Shown here in pieces: positions 1 through 8,427 of a stretch of DNA of 40,080 bases. Every line of letters starts with the position of its first letter. Position 1 is the stretch's first letter. The notes under the pieces are model-generated. The model searched no databases. It worked only from the letters and a program-made list of their open reading frames with translations, and had not been told where the DNA came from. This DNA comes from Candidatus Melainabacteria bacterium. GTDB taxonomy: Bacteria > Cyanobacteriota > Vampirovibrionia > 2-02-FULL-35-15. Both the position numbers and the translations under genes were made by a program. Where the stretch lies: NCBI GenBank assembly GCA_016193285.1, contig JACPSL010000004.1:1-40080 (forward strand). Direction: 5' to 3'.

Positions 1-1
1 A

Positions 2-133
2 ATTAAAACTCAAATGGAGTACAGGATGAAATCTGCATCTAAAAGATGGAGATTGTTTAATGCTAAAAAACTTCTTGTTCTTCGTGATACCATTTTTAAT
101 GGTCAGTGGGACAAGTTACCCCGAATTGCTTAA
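2..133 (+). CDS. C-terminal end of an unidentified protein (truncated by window edge)
   Basis: An open frame runs from the left edge to a TAA at 131-133. Its last residues are basic and end WDKLPRIA. Third codon positions are mostly A/T, as in the confirmed genes here, while the overlapping frame that starts with ATG at 60 has many C/G third positions, so this frame is the likelier coding one. The pattern of an RW pair, a leucine/arginine helix and a terminal NGQWD loosely recalls the C-terminal tails of some transposases, but that is only a resemblance. The rest of the gene lies outside the window. Confidence 0.4.
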   Translation: MKTQMEYRMKSASKRWRLFNAKKLLVLRDTIFNGQWDKLPRIA

Positions 134-232
134 CACACCCTAATTACTTTAGTACTTGCATATTTTGGTATAATATTTGTTATTCACGGAATGGAAATTT
201 TGGAATATGGAGAACAAGAATGGACCCAATGA
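134..232 (+). other. Short ORF with one membrane helix, no standard start
   Basis: This frame directly continues the upstream frame after its TAA and encodes a hydrophobic stretch (LITLVLAYFGIIFVIHG) followed by an acidic tail MEILEYGEQEWTQ and TGA. Codon third positions are A/T-rich as in real genes here. The only ATG is at 191, after the helix; a start before the helix would need ATT at 143. It may be a small membrane protein with an unusual start or the decayed end of the upstream gene. Its TGA overlaps the ATG at 229 of the next small ORF (ATGA), an arrangement typical of translational coupling. Confidence 0.3.
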
Positions 233-327
233 TATATTTTTTATTTGTTCTTATGACTGCTGTTTTTTCATTGATCTGGTTTGCCTGGGAAAAGATAGGT
301 AATCATAATATAAAAAAGAATTCTTGA
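220..327 (+). CDS. Putative 35-residue single-span membrane protein
   Basis: ATG at 220 follows a GGAGA 6 nt upstream, and a second in-frame ATG at 229 overlaps the stop of the preceding ORF. The product has one hydrophobic helix (MIYFLFVLMTAVFSLIWFAW) and a basic tail ending NIKKNS. A frame extending back to 106 exists, but its upstream part has no membrane or domain character. Small one-helix proteins often accompany respiratory complexes, and this one lies about 100 nt before nuoB, but no family is recognised. It does not resemble NuoA. Confidence 0.35.
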   Translation: MDPMIYFLFVLMTAVFSLIWFAWEKIGNHNIKKNS

Positions 328-399
328 TCTGTGCATGGCGAAAAGGTGTCTTGGAGTTTGATTAAATAATACACGGGCTCTATATTTAGCATTTGTAGG

Positions 400-405
400 T
401 ATAAT
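400..405 (+). promoter_or_regulatory. Candidate -10 element for nuoB-nuoC
   Basis: A perfect TATAAT lies 24 nt before the nuoB start. No convincing -35 is seen 16-18 nt upstream. The region between the small ORF and nuoB (328-429) has no other evident feature. Confidence 0.35.
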
Positions 406-429
406 CTTCTTGATAGGCAAAATTAAAAA

Positions 430-1065
430 ATGCCAGAGCAATTAATAAAACTTCCAAGTAAAGTAGTTCCTGAAGATTTAAAAGGAAATGTAATAGTTAC
501 TGCTTTGTCTGGTTTCTTAGATCTTATTTATAACTGGGCAAGATCAAATTCTGTTTGGCCACTTACATTTGGAACATCTTGTTGTGCTATTGAAATGATG
601 TCAGTTGGTATGAGTAAGTTTGATATTTCAAGATTTGGCTCTGAAGTTTTTCGTGCTACACCAAGACAAGCAGACCTGATAATTACAGCAGGAACCATTA
701 CTAGAAAAATGGCACCAGCACTGATTAGACTTTATGAACAAATGCCAGAACCCAAATATGTAATTGCAATGGGTGCATGTACTGTTACTGGCGGGATGTT
801 TCATGATTCATACTGTGTAGTCCAAGGGGTAGATAGAATTATTCCAGTTGATGTCTATGTACCTGGATGTCCACCAAGACCAGAAGGTTTGTTACATGGA
901 CTTATGATACTTCAAAGAAAAATTAGGAATGAATCACTTGCTTCACGTAGAAGATATGCGAATGATCATCATCCTGTAACTTATGTAAATGAGTTAACAG
1001 GATTACCATTTCCATATAGAGAACAAGAAGAAGCAGAGCAAGCAGAGAAAGAAAAAGTTGCATAA
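430..1065 (+). CDS. nuoB: NADH-quinone oxidoreductase subunit B (NuoB/NdhK)
   Basis: Peripheral-arm subunit of complex I that holds iron-sulfur cluster N2, the last cluster before quinone. The N2 ligands are visible: the tandem Cys pair at residues 51-52 in GTSCCAIE, Cys117 in GACTVTGG and Cys147 in PGCPPRPE. At 211 residues it has normal family length, with an acidic/charged C-terminal tail ([12 protein letters not shown]). The ribosome site is weak (AGG 12 nt upstream). nuoC follows after 2 nt, as in the cyanobacterial ndhK-ndhJ order. The expected nuoA/ndhC is not found directly upstream. Identification is firm. Confidence 0.97.
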   Translation: MPEQLIKLPSKVVPEDLKGNVIVTALSGFLDLIYNWARSNSVWPLTFGTSCCAIEMMSVGMSKFDISRFGSEVFRATPRQADLIITAGTITRKMAPALIRLYEQMPEPKYVIAMGACTVTGGMFHDSYCVVQGVDRIIPVDVYVPGCPPRPEGLLHGLMILQRKIRNESLASRRRYANDHHPVTYVNELTGLPFPYREQEEAEQAEKEKVA

Positions 1066-1067
1066 GT

Positions 1068-1583
1068 ATGTCAGATGAGTTTGGATTATTTTTAAAAAAT
1101 AAAGGTATTAACTCTAGCCCACTTGGTAATGATGCAACTGGTGTTGAAATGTTAGAGCTTGAAATAAAAGATCTAACAATTGCTTGTAAGCTTTTAAAAG
1201 AAGCACAAGAGACTAGTATGGATTCTCTAGTATTAATAACTACAGTTGAAGTAAAAAGAGGATATCAGTCAGTTTATTCTTTATGTTCTACAAAAACAAA
1301 AAAATCAGTTCGCTTGAAAGTTACAGTAGGAAAAGAAAATCCAATGACTTCAACAGTAAGTCACATTTGGTCTGGCGCAAACTGGTATGAGAGAGAAGCA
1401 TATGACATGATGGGAATTATTTATACAGGACATCCTAACTTAAAAAGAATTTTAAATCCAGAAAACTGGGAAGGCTATCCGCTTAGAAAAGATTACATTC
1501 AACCTGTAGACTCATTAAATGGTCCACACCCACTTACAGAAACTGAGTATGCAGAAAGAACTCTTAGCAAGCCTTCTCACTAG
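1068..1583 (+). CDS. nuoC: NADH-quinone oxidoreductase subunit C (NuoC/NdhJ)
   Basis: The 30-kDa-type peripheral subunit of complex I. The family signature WYEREAYDMMGI is at residues 106-117, followed by GHPNLKRIL and WEGYPLRKDY (about 121-143). At 171 residues it is a stand-alone NuoC, not a NuoCD fusion. It starts 2 nt after nuoB and is surely co-transcribed. Its final 20 nt overlap the end of the convergent gene on the minus strand, which now separates it from nuoD. Confidence 0.96.
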   Translation: MSDEFGLFLKNKGINSSPLGNDATGVEMLELEIKDLTIACKLLKEAQETSMDSLVLITTVEVKRGYQSVYSLCSTKTKKSVRLKVTVGKENPMTSTVSHIWSGANWYEREAYDMMGIIYTGHPNLKRILNPENWEGYPLRKDYIQPVDSLNGPHPLTETEYAERTLSKPSH

Positions 1584-2604
1584 GTCGATTATATTGATTT
1601 GCTCTCCAAGCATTGATGTAAATAATAGCTTGTTTTTCATTATATTTTCTTTTCATCCAGGCTCTCAAATGCGAGGAATCTTTTATTGAGGGAATAAAAT
1701 GAATCTCAAATTTTAAATTTTTAAAAACTTCTGCATATTGCAGAGGAAATTTATCCTTATTAAAAAGGGTGCTATACACACTATCTAGTGATTGACTTAT
1801 TCTGGAATTGTGATCGTTACTTTGGGTATATTGCTCTTGTAACTTATCATCAGCGTAAGCACTCTTTATTGAAATAATTTTTTTAATTTTATATTGAAGT
1901 TGAGTCCCGATAATGACAGAAAATAAGTCTCTAATCTGTGAACTAAAAGTACTATGTTTACGGTCCTTAACACTTATTAGAGAATCAGGAGTAACTATAT
2001 CAACTTCATGACTTATTGATATGCCTTTTACTGGGCAAGTATAGTTAAATTCTACAGATTGTTTAAATCCTTCTAGTCCTTTCTCTTTATCTAAAGAAGT
2101 AAAAATAAATTTAGTAGTTGCCCACGTTGCAAATATTTCTTGTCTATATCCTTTTGTATTGTCTTGGTATTGAAAAACTTTATTACTTCCTATCTTTCTT
2201 AGGGTTGAACTAGTATCAATACCTAGTAATGCAAGTTCAAAGGCCTGAGTTAAGGTAATTGCTCTTTCTTGTAAAGTTAAATCATTTTTATTACTTATGA
2301 AAAGAAATTCCTTCTTAAAATTTTCTCTCTCATCTCTTAAAAGATTAGAAAAAAGTTCATCATCTTGAAGTCTTGCTCTAAGGGTTTCTAAGTGGTTATA
2401 GAAGTTGGTTGCTTCCTTAAACAGATCCTCACTTCTCCATGCTTTATCTAACCTTTCAAGCATTTCGTGCTTAGAGATATGAAGCAGAGATATTGGGTTA
2501 CTAGAAGATCTAGAAGGTATAGTTAATAAATTAATTCCTCTAGTAAGCATGTCTATTGCTAAGCTAAAATACAAACTTTTACTAATTAGATAAAAGCTTA
2601 TCAC
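1564..2604 (-). CDS. Unknown protein with a possible PD-(D/E)XK-like segment
   Basis: A 346-residue protein from GTG at 2604; internal ATGs (residues 19 and 48) are alternative starts and none has a clear ribosome site. It lies opposite to and between nuoC and nuoD. No family is recognised overall. The middle contains EVDIVTPDSLISVKDRK (about residues 198-214): an Asp, a hairpin-like gap and S-V-K, recalling the D...(E/D)xK core of PD-(D/E)XK nucleases but with Ser where Glu is usual. A long amphipathic helix (QIRDLFSVIIGTQLQYKIKK) follows, as in that fold. This could be a nuclease relative, perhaps inactive. It overlaps nuoC by 20 nt. Confidence 0.7.
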   Translation of the reverse strand: MISFYLISKSLYFSLAIDMLTRGINLLTIPSRSSSNPISLLHISKHEMLERLDKAWRSEDLFKEATNFYNHLETLRARLQDDELFSNLLRDERENFKKEFLFISNKNDLTLQERAITLTQAFELALLGIDTSSTLRKIGSNKVFQYQDNTKGYRQEIFATWATTKFIFTSLDKEKGLEGFKQSVEFNYTCPVKGISISHEVDIVTPDSLISVKDRKHSTFSSQIRDLFSVIIGTQLQYKIKKIISIKSAYADDKLQEQYTQSNDHNSRISQSLDSVYSTLFNKDKFPLQYAEVFKNLKFEIHFIPSIKDSSHLRAWMKRKYNEKQAIIYINAWRANQYNRPSEKAC

Positions 2605-2692
2605 AGAAAGAAAATAATCTTCAAAAATATAAAGAGGATAAAATTTGTTAGAATTTGTAATGTATATGTAAGAAAAAAGGCGAAGGTCAAAG

Positions 2693-3913
2693 ATGTCGAT
2701 AGTAAAAGATACAAATCTAGAAAAGAGTTTTAAGACTGATGAGATGGTTATTAATATGGGGCCTCAGCATCCTTCTTGTCATGGAGTTCTTAGGCTTATA
2801 CTAACCCTTGATGGTGAAATTGTCAGACATTGTGAGCCAGTAATTGGTTATTTACATAGAGGAATGGAATGGCTTGGACAAAATAGAACTTATGTTCAAT
2901 ATCAAGCCTTGGTAGACAGAGTTGATTATTTAGCAGGGATGTCAGATAGTCATGCATATATTATGGCTGTTGAAAAAATTGCAGGCATTAAAGTACCTTT
3001 AAGAGCTGAATACATAAGAGTAATTTGTGCAGAATTAAATAGAATTATTTCTCACGTTCTCTGGCTTGGAGTTTTTTTGCTTGATCTTGGTGCAATGACA
3101 GGGTTTCCATTTTATACTTTTCGTGATCGCGAAACAATTCTTTCTTTTTTAGAAGAAGTTTCTGGTCAAAGAATGATGTTTAATTATATTAGAATTGGCG
3201 GGGTTTTTAAGGACTTACCAAAAGGCTGGACAAAAAAAGTAAAAAAATGGATTGCTAGTGATTTCATAAAATATATAGATGAATATGAAGCTATAGTTAC
3301 TAAGAATCCAATTTTCTTAGTACGTACAAATAATGTTGGATACCTAGATCCAAAATTAGCAATTGATAGAGGTGTAACAGGACCATGTCTTAGAGCATCT
3401 GGAGTCAATATTGATTTAAGAAAATATATTCCTTACTCTGTTTATGATAAATTTAATTTTAATGTACCAGTTTCAACAACTGGAGATACAAATGCAAGAT
3501 ATGCTTGTAGAGTTCAGGAGCTAAGAGAGTCAGCAAAAATTGTTATTCAAGCAATTGACAATTTACCTGGTGGAGATACAAAAGATCTTGAGGAAAATAA
3601 AACCGAATTAACAAGTGGAACAAACCCAGTTTATAAACCAGAAGATTTAATGGTGCTTGTAAAAGGGAAAAATGTTCCGCCATCTTTTAAATGCGGGCCA
3701 GGTGAAGCTTATGCAGCAGTTGAATCTCCACGAGGACAATTAGGCGTTCACTTAATTGCTGACGGTACATCAGTACCTTACAGAATAAAATGGCGATCAC
3801 CTTCTTTTAATAATGTTTCTGTTCTTCCTGATTTAATAAAAGGCTCACCAATTGCAGATGTAATAGCAATCTTTGGTGGTTTAGATGTAATACTTCCTGA
3901 TGTAGATAGATAA
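2693..3913 (+). CDS. nuoD: NADH-quinone oxidoreductase subunit D (NuoD/NdhH)
   Basis: The 49-kDa-type subunit that forms the quinone site with NuoB. The N-terminal NMGPQHPSCHGVLR and GYLHRGMEW motifs, the central DRVDYLAGMSDSHAY block and the C-terminal LPDVDR end are diagnostic; 406 residues is the usual length. GAAGG about 8 nt before the ATG can serve as ribosome site. Because the neighbour upstream is on the opposite strand, nuoD must have its own promoter in 2605-2692; this AT-rich stretch offers several TATA-like hexamers but no clear pair. The next gene is convergent, 6 nt away, so nuoD is isolated from other complex I genes in this window. Confidence 0.96.
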   Translation: MSIVKDTNLEKSFKTDEMVINMGPQHPSCHGVLRLILTLDGEIVRHCEPVIGYLHRGMEWLGQNRTYVQYQALVDRVDYLAGMSDSHAYIMAVEKIAGIKVPLRAEYIRVICAELNRIISHVLWLGVFLLDLGAMTGFPFYTFRDRETILSFLEEVSGQRMMFNYIRIGGVFKDLPKGWTKKVKKWIASDFIKYIDEYEAIVTKNPIFLVRTNNVGYLDPKLAIDRGVTGPCLRASGVNIDLRKYIPYSVYDKFNFNVPVSTTGDTNARYACRVQELRESAKIVIQAIDNLPGGDTKDLEENKTELTSGTNPVYKPEDLMVLVKGKNVPPSFKCGPGEAYAAVESPRGQLGVHLIADGTSVPYRIKWRSPSFNNVSVLPDLIKGSPIADVIAIFGGLDVILPDVDR

Positions 3914-3919
3914 AAATCA

Positions 3920-4720
3920 CTAATAATTCCTAAGCAAGGTTTTAATAGCTCCAGGTTTTAATAGTGATAGCTCTTCCTGATTAAGAATAAACCTTTCTAT
4001 ATCTTTTCTAATAGTTTTAAAATCTACAGTGTCAAGATGCTCTTCAAGGTTTTCTTTAAAATTTATTTCTGTAATTTTTTTAAAACTATTTTTTACTTGT
4101 TTAAAGGCATTGTTTAATAATTTAAAATCTGGTTTTATTTTTTTTCCTAAATACCATGCTAAGTCATAGTAATCTCTGCCTTTTACATATTTTCTTAAAA
4201 AGATTGCTTGTAGTTTTGTTGCAAATAATGATGAGAGGGTATAAACAGATACTGAATATGAAACAGGTGATGTAATTAAAAGTATTTCTTTTTCACCTCC
4301 TTTAGGAGGATTTTGATCAACTTCAAACTTTACTGTTAGTTTTTGATCTTTAATTTGTGAAAGATTCAATTCTTGCAATAAATTAGGGAACCTGAAATCT
4401 GCTTTTAAAACTGTTTTTTCTTGCTTAGGATAAATTTCAAGATTTAATCCTTGAAGTTTTAAATCATTTTGAACTTTAGAAAGTATGGGCTGTAGTTTAA
4501 TTTTTTCTTTTGATTCAAGAGAAAAATCTAAATCTTCAGAAAATCGGCCAGTATTATAAAGAATTCTTAAAGCGGTTCCACCAGTAAAAATAAGATTTTT
4601 AAAAGCATTGTTTCTGTATAAACTTTGAAGAATTAAGTGTTGTAAAAACTCTGTTAGTATTAACTTCTTAAGCCTTGGCTGAGATTCTTTATCTAGTTCT
4701 TGTTGAATTAGTTCTTTCAT
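3920..4720 (-). CDS. AbiEii-family nucleotidyltransferase toxin
   Basis: Toxin half of a type IV (AbiE) toxin-antitoxin system; characterised members are nucleotidyltransferases. The catalytic pattern is clear: FTGGTALR at residues 45-52, then GRFSEDLDF at about 58-66, whose Asp/Glu residues should bind the metal, and a downstream KLQAIFLRKYVKGRDYYDLAWYL block typical of the family. At 266 residues it appears full length. Its ATG overlaps the stop of the antitoxin gene (ATGA, 4717-4720), giving coupled translation. The pair lies directly after nuoD, in opposite orientation. Confidence 0.88.
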   Translation of the reverse strand: MKELIQQELDKESQPRLKKLILTEFLQHLILQSLYRNNAFKNLIFTGGTALRILYNTGRFSEDLDFSLESKEKIKLQPILSKVQNDLKLQGLNLEIYPKQEKTVLKADFRFPNLLQELNLSQIKDQKLTVKFEVDQNPPKGGEKEILLITSPVSYSVSVYTLSSLFATKLQAIFLRKYVKGRDYYDLAWYLGKKIKPDFKLLNNAFKQVKNSFKKITEINFKENLEEHLDTVDFKTIRKDIERFILNQEELSLLKPGAIKTLLRNY

Positions 4721-5346
4721 TTTATAAGCTCCTCTATAAACAAGTTACAAATAAGAGCAAGCTTTTTTGAATTAAACATTTTTGCATAAAATCTAATCTT
4801 CCTTTTATTAAGCTTTTCACAATTTTGAAATCTGTATGATTCTACAAAAATATCTTTGTTATCTTTAGAAAATCTGGACAAGTTTAAATAAAGAAAATCT
4901 ACAACTGCTTTCTCTGGCAAAGCAATAAGAGATTTTAACTTATTTAATTCTTCTATCAAATTAAAACCAGTGTATGTATTTGGCTTTAAATGTTGATAAG
5001 TAAATATCCCAAACTCATTTTTAAACTTACAAGTTTTTCTTGTAGTAACTGATGTTACCTCGTGAACATATTCTGGAATTAAATTATAGTATGCTAATGC
5101 TGATTCCAGACTTACATAAGATGGGATAAAAATCTGATTAGCTAAATAAAATAACGAAGGTTCTATCTCTCTTTCTTTTTTCCCTAATACATACAATCCT
5201 TTTCTTAGTTGTGTAATAAGACCATCTTTTTTCCACTTAGTGAGTTGTACCTTTAAAGTAAATGGATTCTCTGTAAGAGTATTAATCAAACTTGTTGAAA
5301 ATAAAGGTAATTTTTTTATTTTTTGTTTAAAGCTTAAAAATCTCAT
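4717..5346 (-). CDS. AbiEi-family antitoxin / transcriptional regulator
   Basis: Antitoxin partner of the downstream AbiEii gene. The first 60 residues form a winged-helix-like region (TSLINTLTENPFTLKVQLTK, then LRKGLYVL), followed by SYVSLESALAYYNLIPE and LPEKAVVDFLYL, all characteristic of AbiEi antitoxins. Family members bind their own promoter. A TATAAT lies 8 nt before the ATG (TATAATTAACTGAA then ATG) and no Shine-Dalgarno is present, so the transcript may be leaderless. The same 14-base string occurs before the DUF3800 gene at 26740. Confidence 0.8.
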   Translation of the reverse strand: MRFLSFKQKIKKLPLFSTSLINTLTENPFTLKVQLTKWKKDGLITQLRKGLYVLGKKEREIEPSLFYLANQIFIPSYVSLESALAYYNLIPEYVHEVTSVTTRKTCKFKNEFGIFTYQHLKPNTYTGFNLIEELNKLKSLIALPEKAVVDFLYLNLSRFSKDNKDIFVESYRFQNCEKLNKRKIRFYAKMFNSKKLALICNLFIEELIK

Positions 5347-5414
5347 TTCAGTTAATTATATTATAGTATAACTTACTGAAATATGGAGTAACTTCTAAAA
5401 CTAGCTGTATATCG

Positions 5415-5981
5415 CTAAAAATCTTCCTCACTAAAAGTAACCACTGACAAAGTATCAGTTTCTCTTAGTTTCAATCCATATGGCTCAATTGTCTCTTTAG
5501 CATTTAGAGAGTTTTGCTTTAAGAGAGTTTCCCAAAGAAGAGCAAAATGCTCATTCCTATAGGTAGCTTCACCACCAGGTTTAATGCGTATAAGTTTTAT
5601 AGAATCATTAAAATTAGGATCCAAGATGAAAAAATAATAATCAAACTTGTTTTCTTTTGGATCTTGTAAGATTGAAGTTATTTCTAGTGTTAAAAATCCA
5701 GGAACTGGAACTTTATTTCTCCCATTTTGTGGAGTGTCTTTTGTATACCATTTTGCAACTTCATATCTTACTGGTATGTGTTTTGTTGGGTGAGTTAATT
5801 CTTTTCCAACAACACTTTGAAGTATTGTCATAACTGCATGCAGAGCAGTCTCATTTGGTGCTGATATTTTATCTTGAATGTTTGCTATTTGTGCTTGAGT
5901 TGAAATAGCATTTTTTTCTTGAGGAGTACGAGCTGTTCCTAATGAAAACGGAAGTAACCCACTAAGTCCCATGAATCCCAT
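5415..5981 (-). CDS. Unknown 188-residue protein
   Basis: No family recognised. The ATG is preceded by AAAGGA about 7 nt upstream, supporting the start. The N-terminus MGFMGLSGLLPFSLG is mildly hydrophobic but not a convincing signal peptide. The rest is soluble, with beta-rich segments (VPVPGFLTLEITSI, DYYFFILDP, IKLIRIKPGG) and an acidic end. It stands alone between the AbiE pair and rarA, both in the same direction, with gaps of about 70 nt on each side. Confidence 0.7.
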   Translation of the reverse strand: MGFMGLSGLLPFSLGTARTPQEKNAISTQAQIANIQDKISAPNETALHAVMTILQSVVGKELTHPTKHIPVRYEVAKWYTKDTPQNGRNKVPVPGFLTLEITSILQDPKENKFDYYFFILDPNFNDSIKLIRIKPGGEATYRNEHFALLWETLLKQNSLNAKETIEPYGLKLRETDTLSVVTFSEEDF

Positions 5982-6058
5982 AATTATTTCCTTTATTTTT
6001 TAATTGGTTTGATTATATCATGCCGTATTAAAAAAAATTGTATGAAATGTATGAAACA

Positions 6059-7273
6059 TTAAGGAACGAAATATTTTTTGCCTTTTAATTCTTTTGGTAA
6101 ATACTCCTGTTCAACTTTTGCATCTTTGTATGAATGAGGATATTTATAACCTTTACCACCAAGATTTCTTATATGCATTGGTGTAACATAAGGCGGAAGT
6201 TCTGTTGCATCCTTTATGGCTTTATCTATTGAAGTAATTGTTGTATTTGATTTAGGTGCACATGCTAAGTAAATTACAGCCTGAGCAAGTGGGATTCTTG
6301 CTTCTGGCATTCCAAGAAACTGTGCTGCTTGGTATGCACTTGTTGCAATTCCTAAAGCATTGTTGTCAGCAAGTCCAATATCTTCACTTGCAGTAACTAA
6401 TATTCTTCTTGCAACATGTACTGGATCAGCACCACCAGCAAGTAACCTTGCTAGCCAGTAAAGTGCAGCATCTGCGTCTGAGCCACGAATTGATTTTTGT
6501 AATGCACTGATACAGTTATAATAATTTTCTTCGTCAGCGCCAATTTGAAGCTGGGAGTTTTCTAAAATAGTTTTAACTATTTTTTCATCAATTAAAAAAT
6601 CAGTAACTAATTTTGCTGCTTCTTCTAAATTAAAAAGAAGTCTCCTAGCGTCTCCACTTGAACTGTTCACTAATAATTTTCTTGCTTCTTCAGTAAGACT
6701 GTATTTAGGATAACCTTTTTCATGAGTTATAGCTCTTGTAATTAATTTATCTAAGTCAATTAAAGAATGAGGTTTTAATTCAAAAACTTTTACTCTTGAA
6801 TGTAAGGCTCTAGTTATTGATATAAGCGGATTTTCAGTAGTGGTACCAATTAAGGTTAAAGTTCCATTTTCAAGTGGTTCAAGTAAAACATCCTGCTGGT
6901 TTTTTGCAAGTCTGTGTATTTCATCAATAAACAAAATAACTCTACTTGGAGTTAGTTTTGATTTGCTAATAACATCTCTTAATTCACTGACTGAAGTGCT
7001 AGCACCAGATAAGTATATAAACTCTTTCTTTGTATGGGATTTTGCTAAATGTGCAAGAGATGTTTTTCCAGAACCAGGTGGCCCCCAAAGGATAATTGAA
7101 TAAGGTACATTCTTTTTAAAGTAGTTAGATAATGCTTCTCTTAAATGTTCTTGCCCAATAAGATCTTCTGTTTTTTTTGGCCTAATTCTATAAGCAAGAG
7201 GCTCTTCACCTTTAAATAATGATATTTGTAAGTTCTCTGTTATTTTACTTGTATGTGTTTTAGAATTAGACAT
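6059..7273 (-). CDS. rarA: Replication-associated recombination protein A (RarA/MgsA)
   Basis: AAA+ ATPase of the clamp-loader type that acts at stalled replication forks. Walker A GPPGSGKT is at residues 64-71 and Walker B VILFIDEIHR at about 112-121, with sensor-1 GTTTENP and arginine finger SRVKVF following. The C-terminal half has the RarA tetramerisation signature (SIRGSDADAALYWLARLLAGG, CAPKSN). At 404 residues it has normal length. The start codon is only 2 nt from the divergent lpxB start, so each gene's promoter or leader must lie in the other's coding sequence. Confidence 0.93.
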   Translation of the reverse strand: MSNSKTHTSKITENLQISLFKGEEPLAYRIRPKKTEDLIGQEHLREALSNYFKKNVPYSIILWGPPGSGKTSLAHLAKSHTKKEFIYLSGASTSVSELRDVISKSKLTPSRVILFIDEIHRLAKNQQDVLLEPLENGTLTLIGTTTENPLISITRALHSRVKVFELKPHSLIDLDKLITRAITHEKGYPKYSLTEEARKLLVNSSSGDARRLLFNLEEAAKLVTDFLIDEKIVKTILENSQLQIGADEENYYNCISALQKSIRGSDADAALYWLARLLAGGADPVHVARRILVTASEDIGLADNNALGIATSAYQAAQFLGMPEARIPLAQAVIYLACAPKSNTTITSIDKAIKDATELPPYVTPMHIRNLGGKGYKYPHSYKDAKVEQEYLPKELKGKKYFVP

Positions 7274-7275
7274 GT

Positions 7276-8421
7276 ATGAAGAAACTCTTTTTTGTTACAG
7301 GTGAAACTTCTGGAGATATGCATGCTGCAAGTCTTTTAGAAGAACTTTATAAGATAATACCACCTGAGCAATTAATTGTTAAAGCTATTGGCGGGAGTTG
7401 CTTGGAAAAAACAGATGCAAGATTATTCTTTGATTGTAAACATTTAGGTTCAATAGGATTAATAGAAGTTATTAATAAGCTTTCTTTGTATCTTAATCTT
7501 GAAAAAGAATTACTTTTTGAACTAAGTACTTTTATGCCTGATGTTTTGATCCTTGTAGATTTCCCAGGATTTAATTTAAGAATTGCGAAAAAAGTTAAAA
7601 GCAAATTCCCAGAGATAAAAATTGTTTATTATTTACCGCCACAAGTTTGGGCATGGAATCAAGGCAGAACAAAATTACTTGCTAAGTACTGTGATTTAGT
7701 TTTGTGTGGTTTGCCATTTGAAGAAGAATTCCACAAGATTCGTGGGGTTAATGCTTACTATATTGGAAATCCAATTGTAAATGAAATAGAAAAATATGAC
7801 CCAGAAAAAATAAGAAATGAATTTGGAATTACAAAAGAAGATATTTTAATTGGACTATTTCCAGGAAGTAGACAATCTGAAATCCACTATATGCTTCCTG
7901 TCTTGCTTAAAGCTAGTCAAATGCTTCAAAAAGATTTTCCAAAAGTAAAATTTAAAGTTGCAAAGTCACAGAATGTAATTTTAGATGATTCAGATAATTT
8001 AAAGATCTTACCTCCTGAAAATAATCACAAACTTTTATGTGTAAGTGATATTGTATGGCTTACATCAGGAACAGTTACTTTGGAAGCTGCTTTATATGAA
8101 ACACCATTGATATTAGGTTATAAGGGAAATCCAATAAATTATCTTTTATATCTTTTGCTAAAGAGAATCAATATGATTGGCCTACCAAATATAATTTGTA
8201 ATGAAAAAATAGTACCTGAACTTATTCAATATAATGCAACTCCACAAAATTACTACGAGATTACAAAAAAATGGCTACAGAATCCAGATGAGTTAAAAAC
8301 AATAAAAGACAATTTAAAAAAAGTAAAAGAAAAACTTAGTGACAGAAATGCAAGTAAGGAAGCAGCTTTGAAAATAAAAAGCGAATTTATACCTGATTAT
8401 AAGGTAGTATCTTTTAAGTAA
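7276..8421 (+). CDS. lpxB: Lipid-A-disaccharide synthase
   Basis: Glycosyltransferase (GT19) that joins UDP-diacylglucosamine and lipid X in lipid A synthesis at the inner membrane. The start FFVTGETSGDMHAASLL, the VDFPGFNLRIAK block, YYLPPQVWAWNQGR and LFPGSRQSEI are characteristic, followed by LTSGTVTLEAALYETP in the nucleotide-sugar region. At 381 residues it has normal length. No ribosome site is visible, and only 2 nt separate its ATG from that of divergent rarA. A hairpin with T-tract terminates it inside the end of the convergent udg gene. Its presence implies LPS. Confidence 0.95.
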   Translation: MKKLFFVTGETSGDMHAASLLEELYKIIPPEQLIVKAIGGSCLEKTDARLFFDCKHLGSIGLIEVINKLSLYLNLEKELLFELSTFMPDVLILVDFPGFNLRIAKKVKSKFPEIKIVYYLPPQVWAWNQGRTKLLAKYCDLVLCGLPFEEEFHKIRGVNAYYIGNPIVNEIEKYDPEKIRNEFGITKEDILIGLFPGSRQSEIHYMLPVLLKASQMLQKDFPKVKFKVAKSQNVILDDSDNLKILPPENNHKLLCVSDIVWLTSGTVTLEAALYETPLILGYKGNPINYLLYLLLKRINMIGLPNIICNEKIVPELIQYNATPQNYYEITKKWLQNPDELKTIKDNLKKVKEKLSDRNASKEAALKIKSEFIPDYKVVSFK

Positions 8422-8427
8422 AGAAAA

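Noticed and set aside
106-327. nuoA candidate directly upstream of nuoB
   Set aside because: The frame has one helix only and none of the NuoA motifs; its first 38 residues do not look coding.
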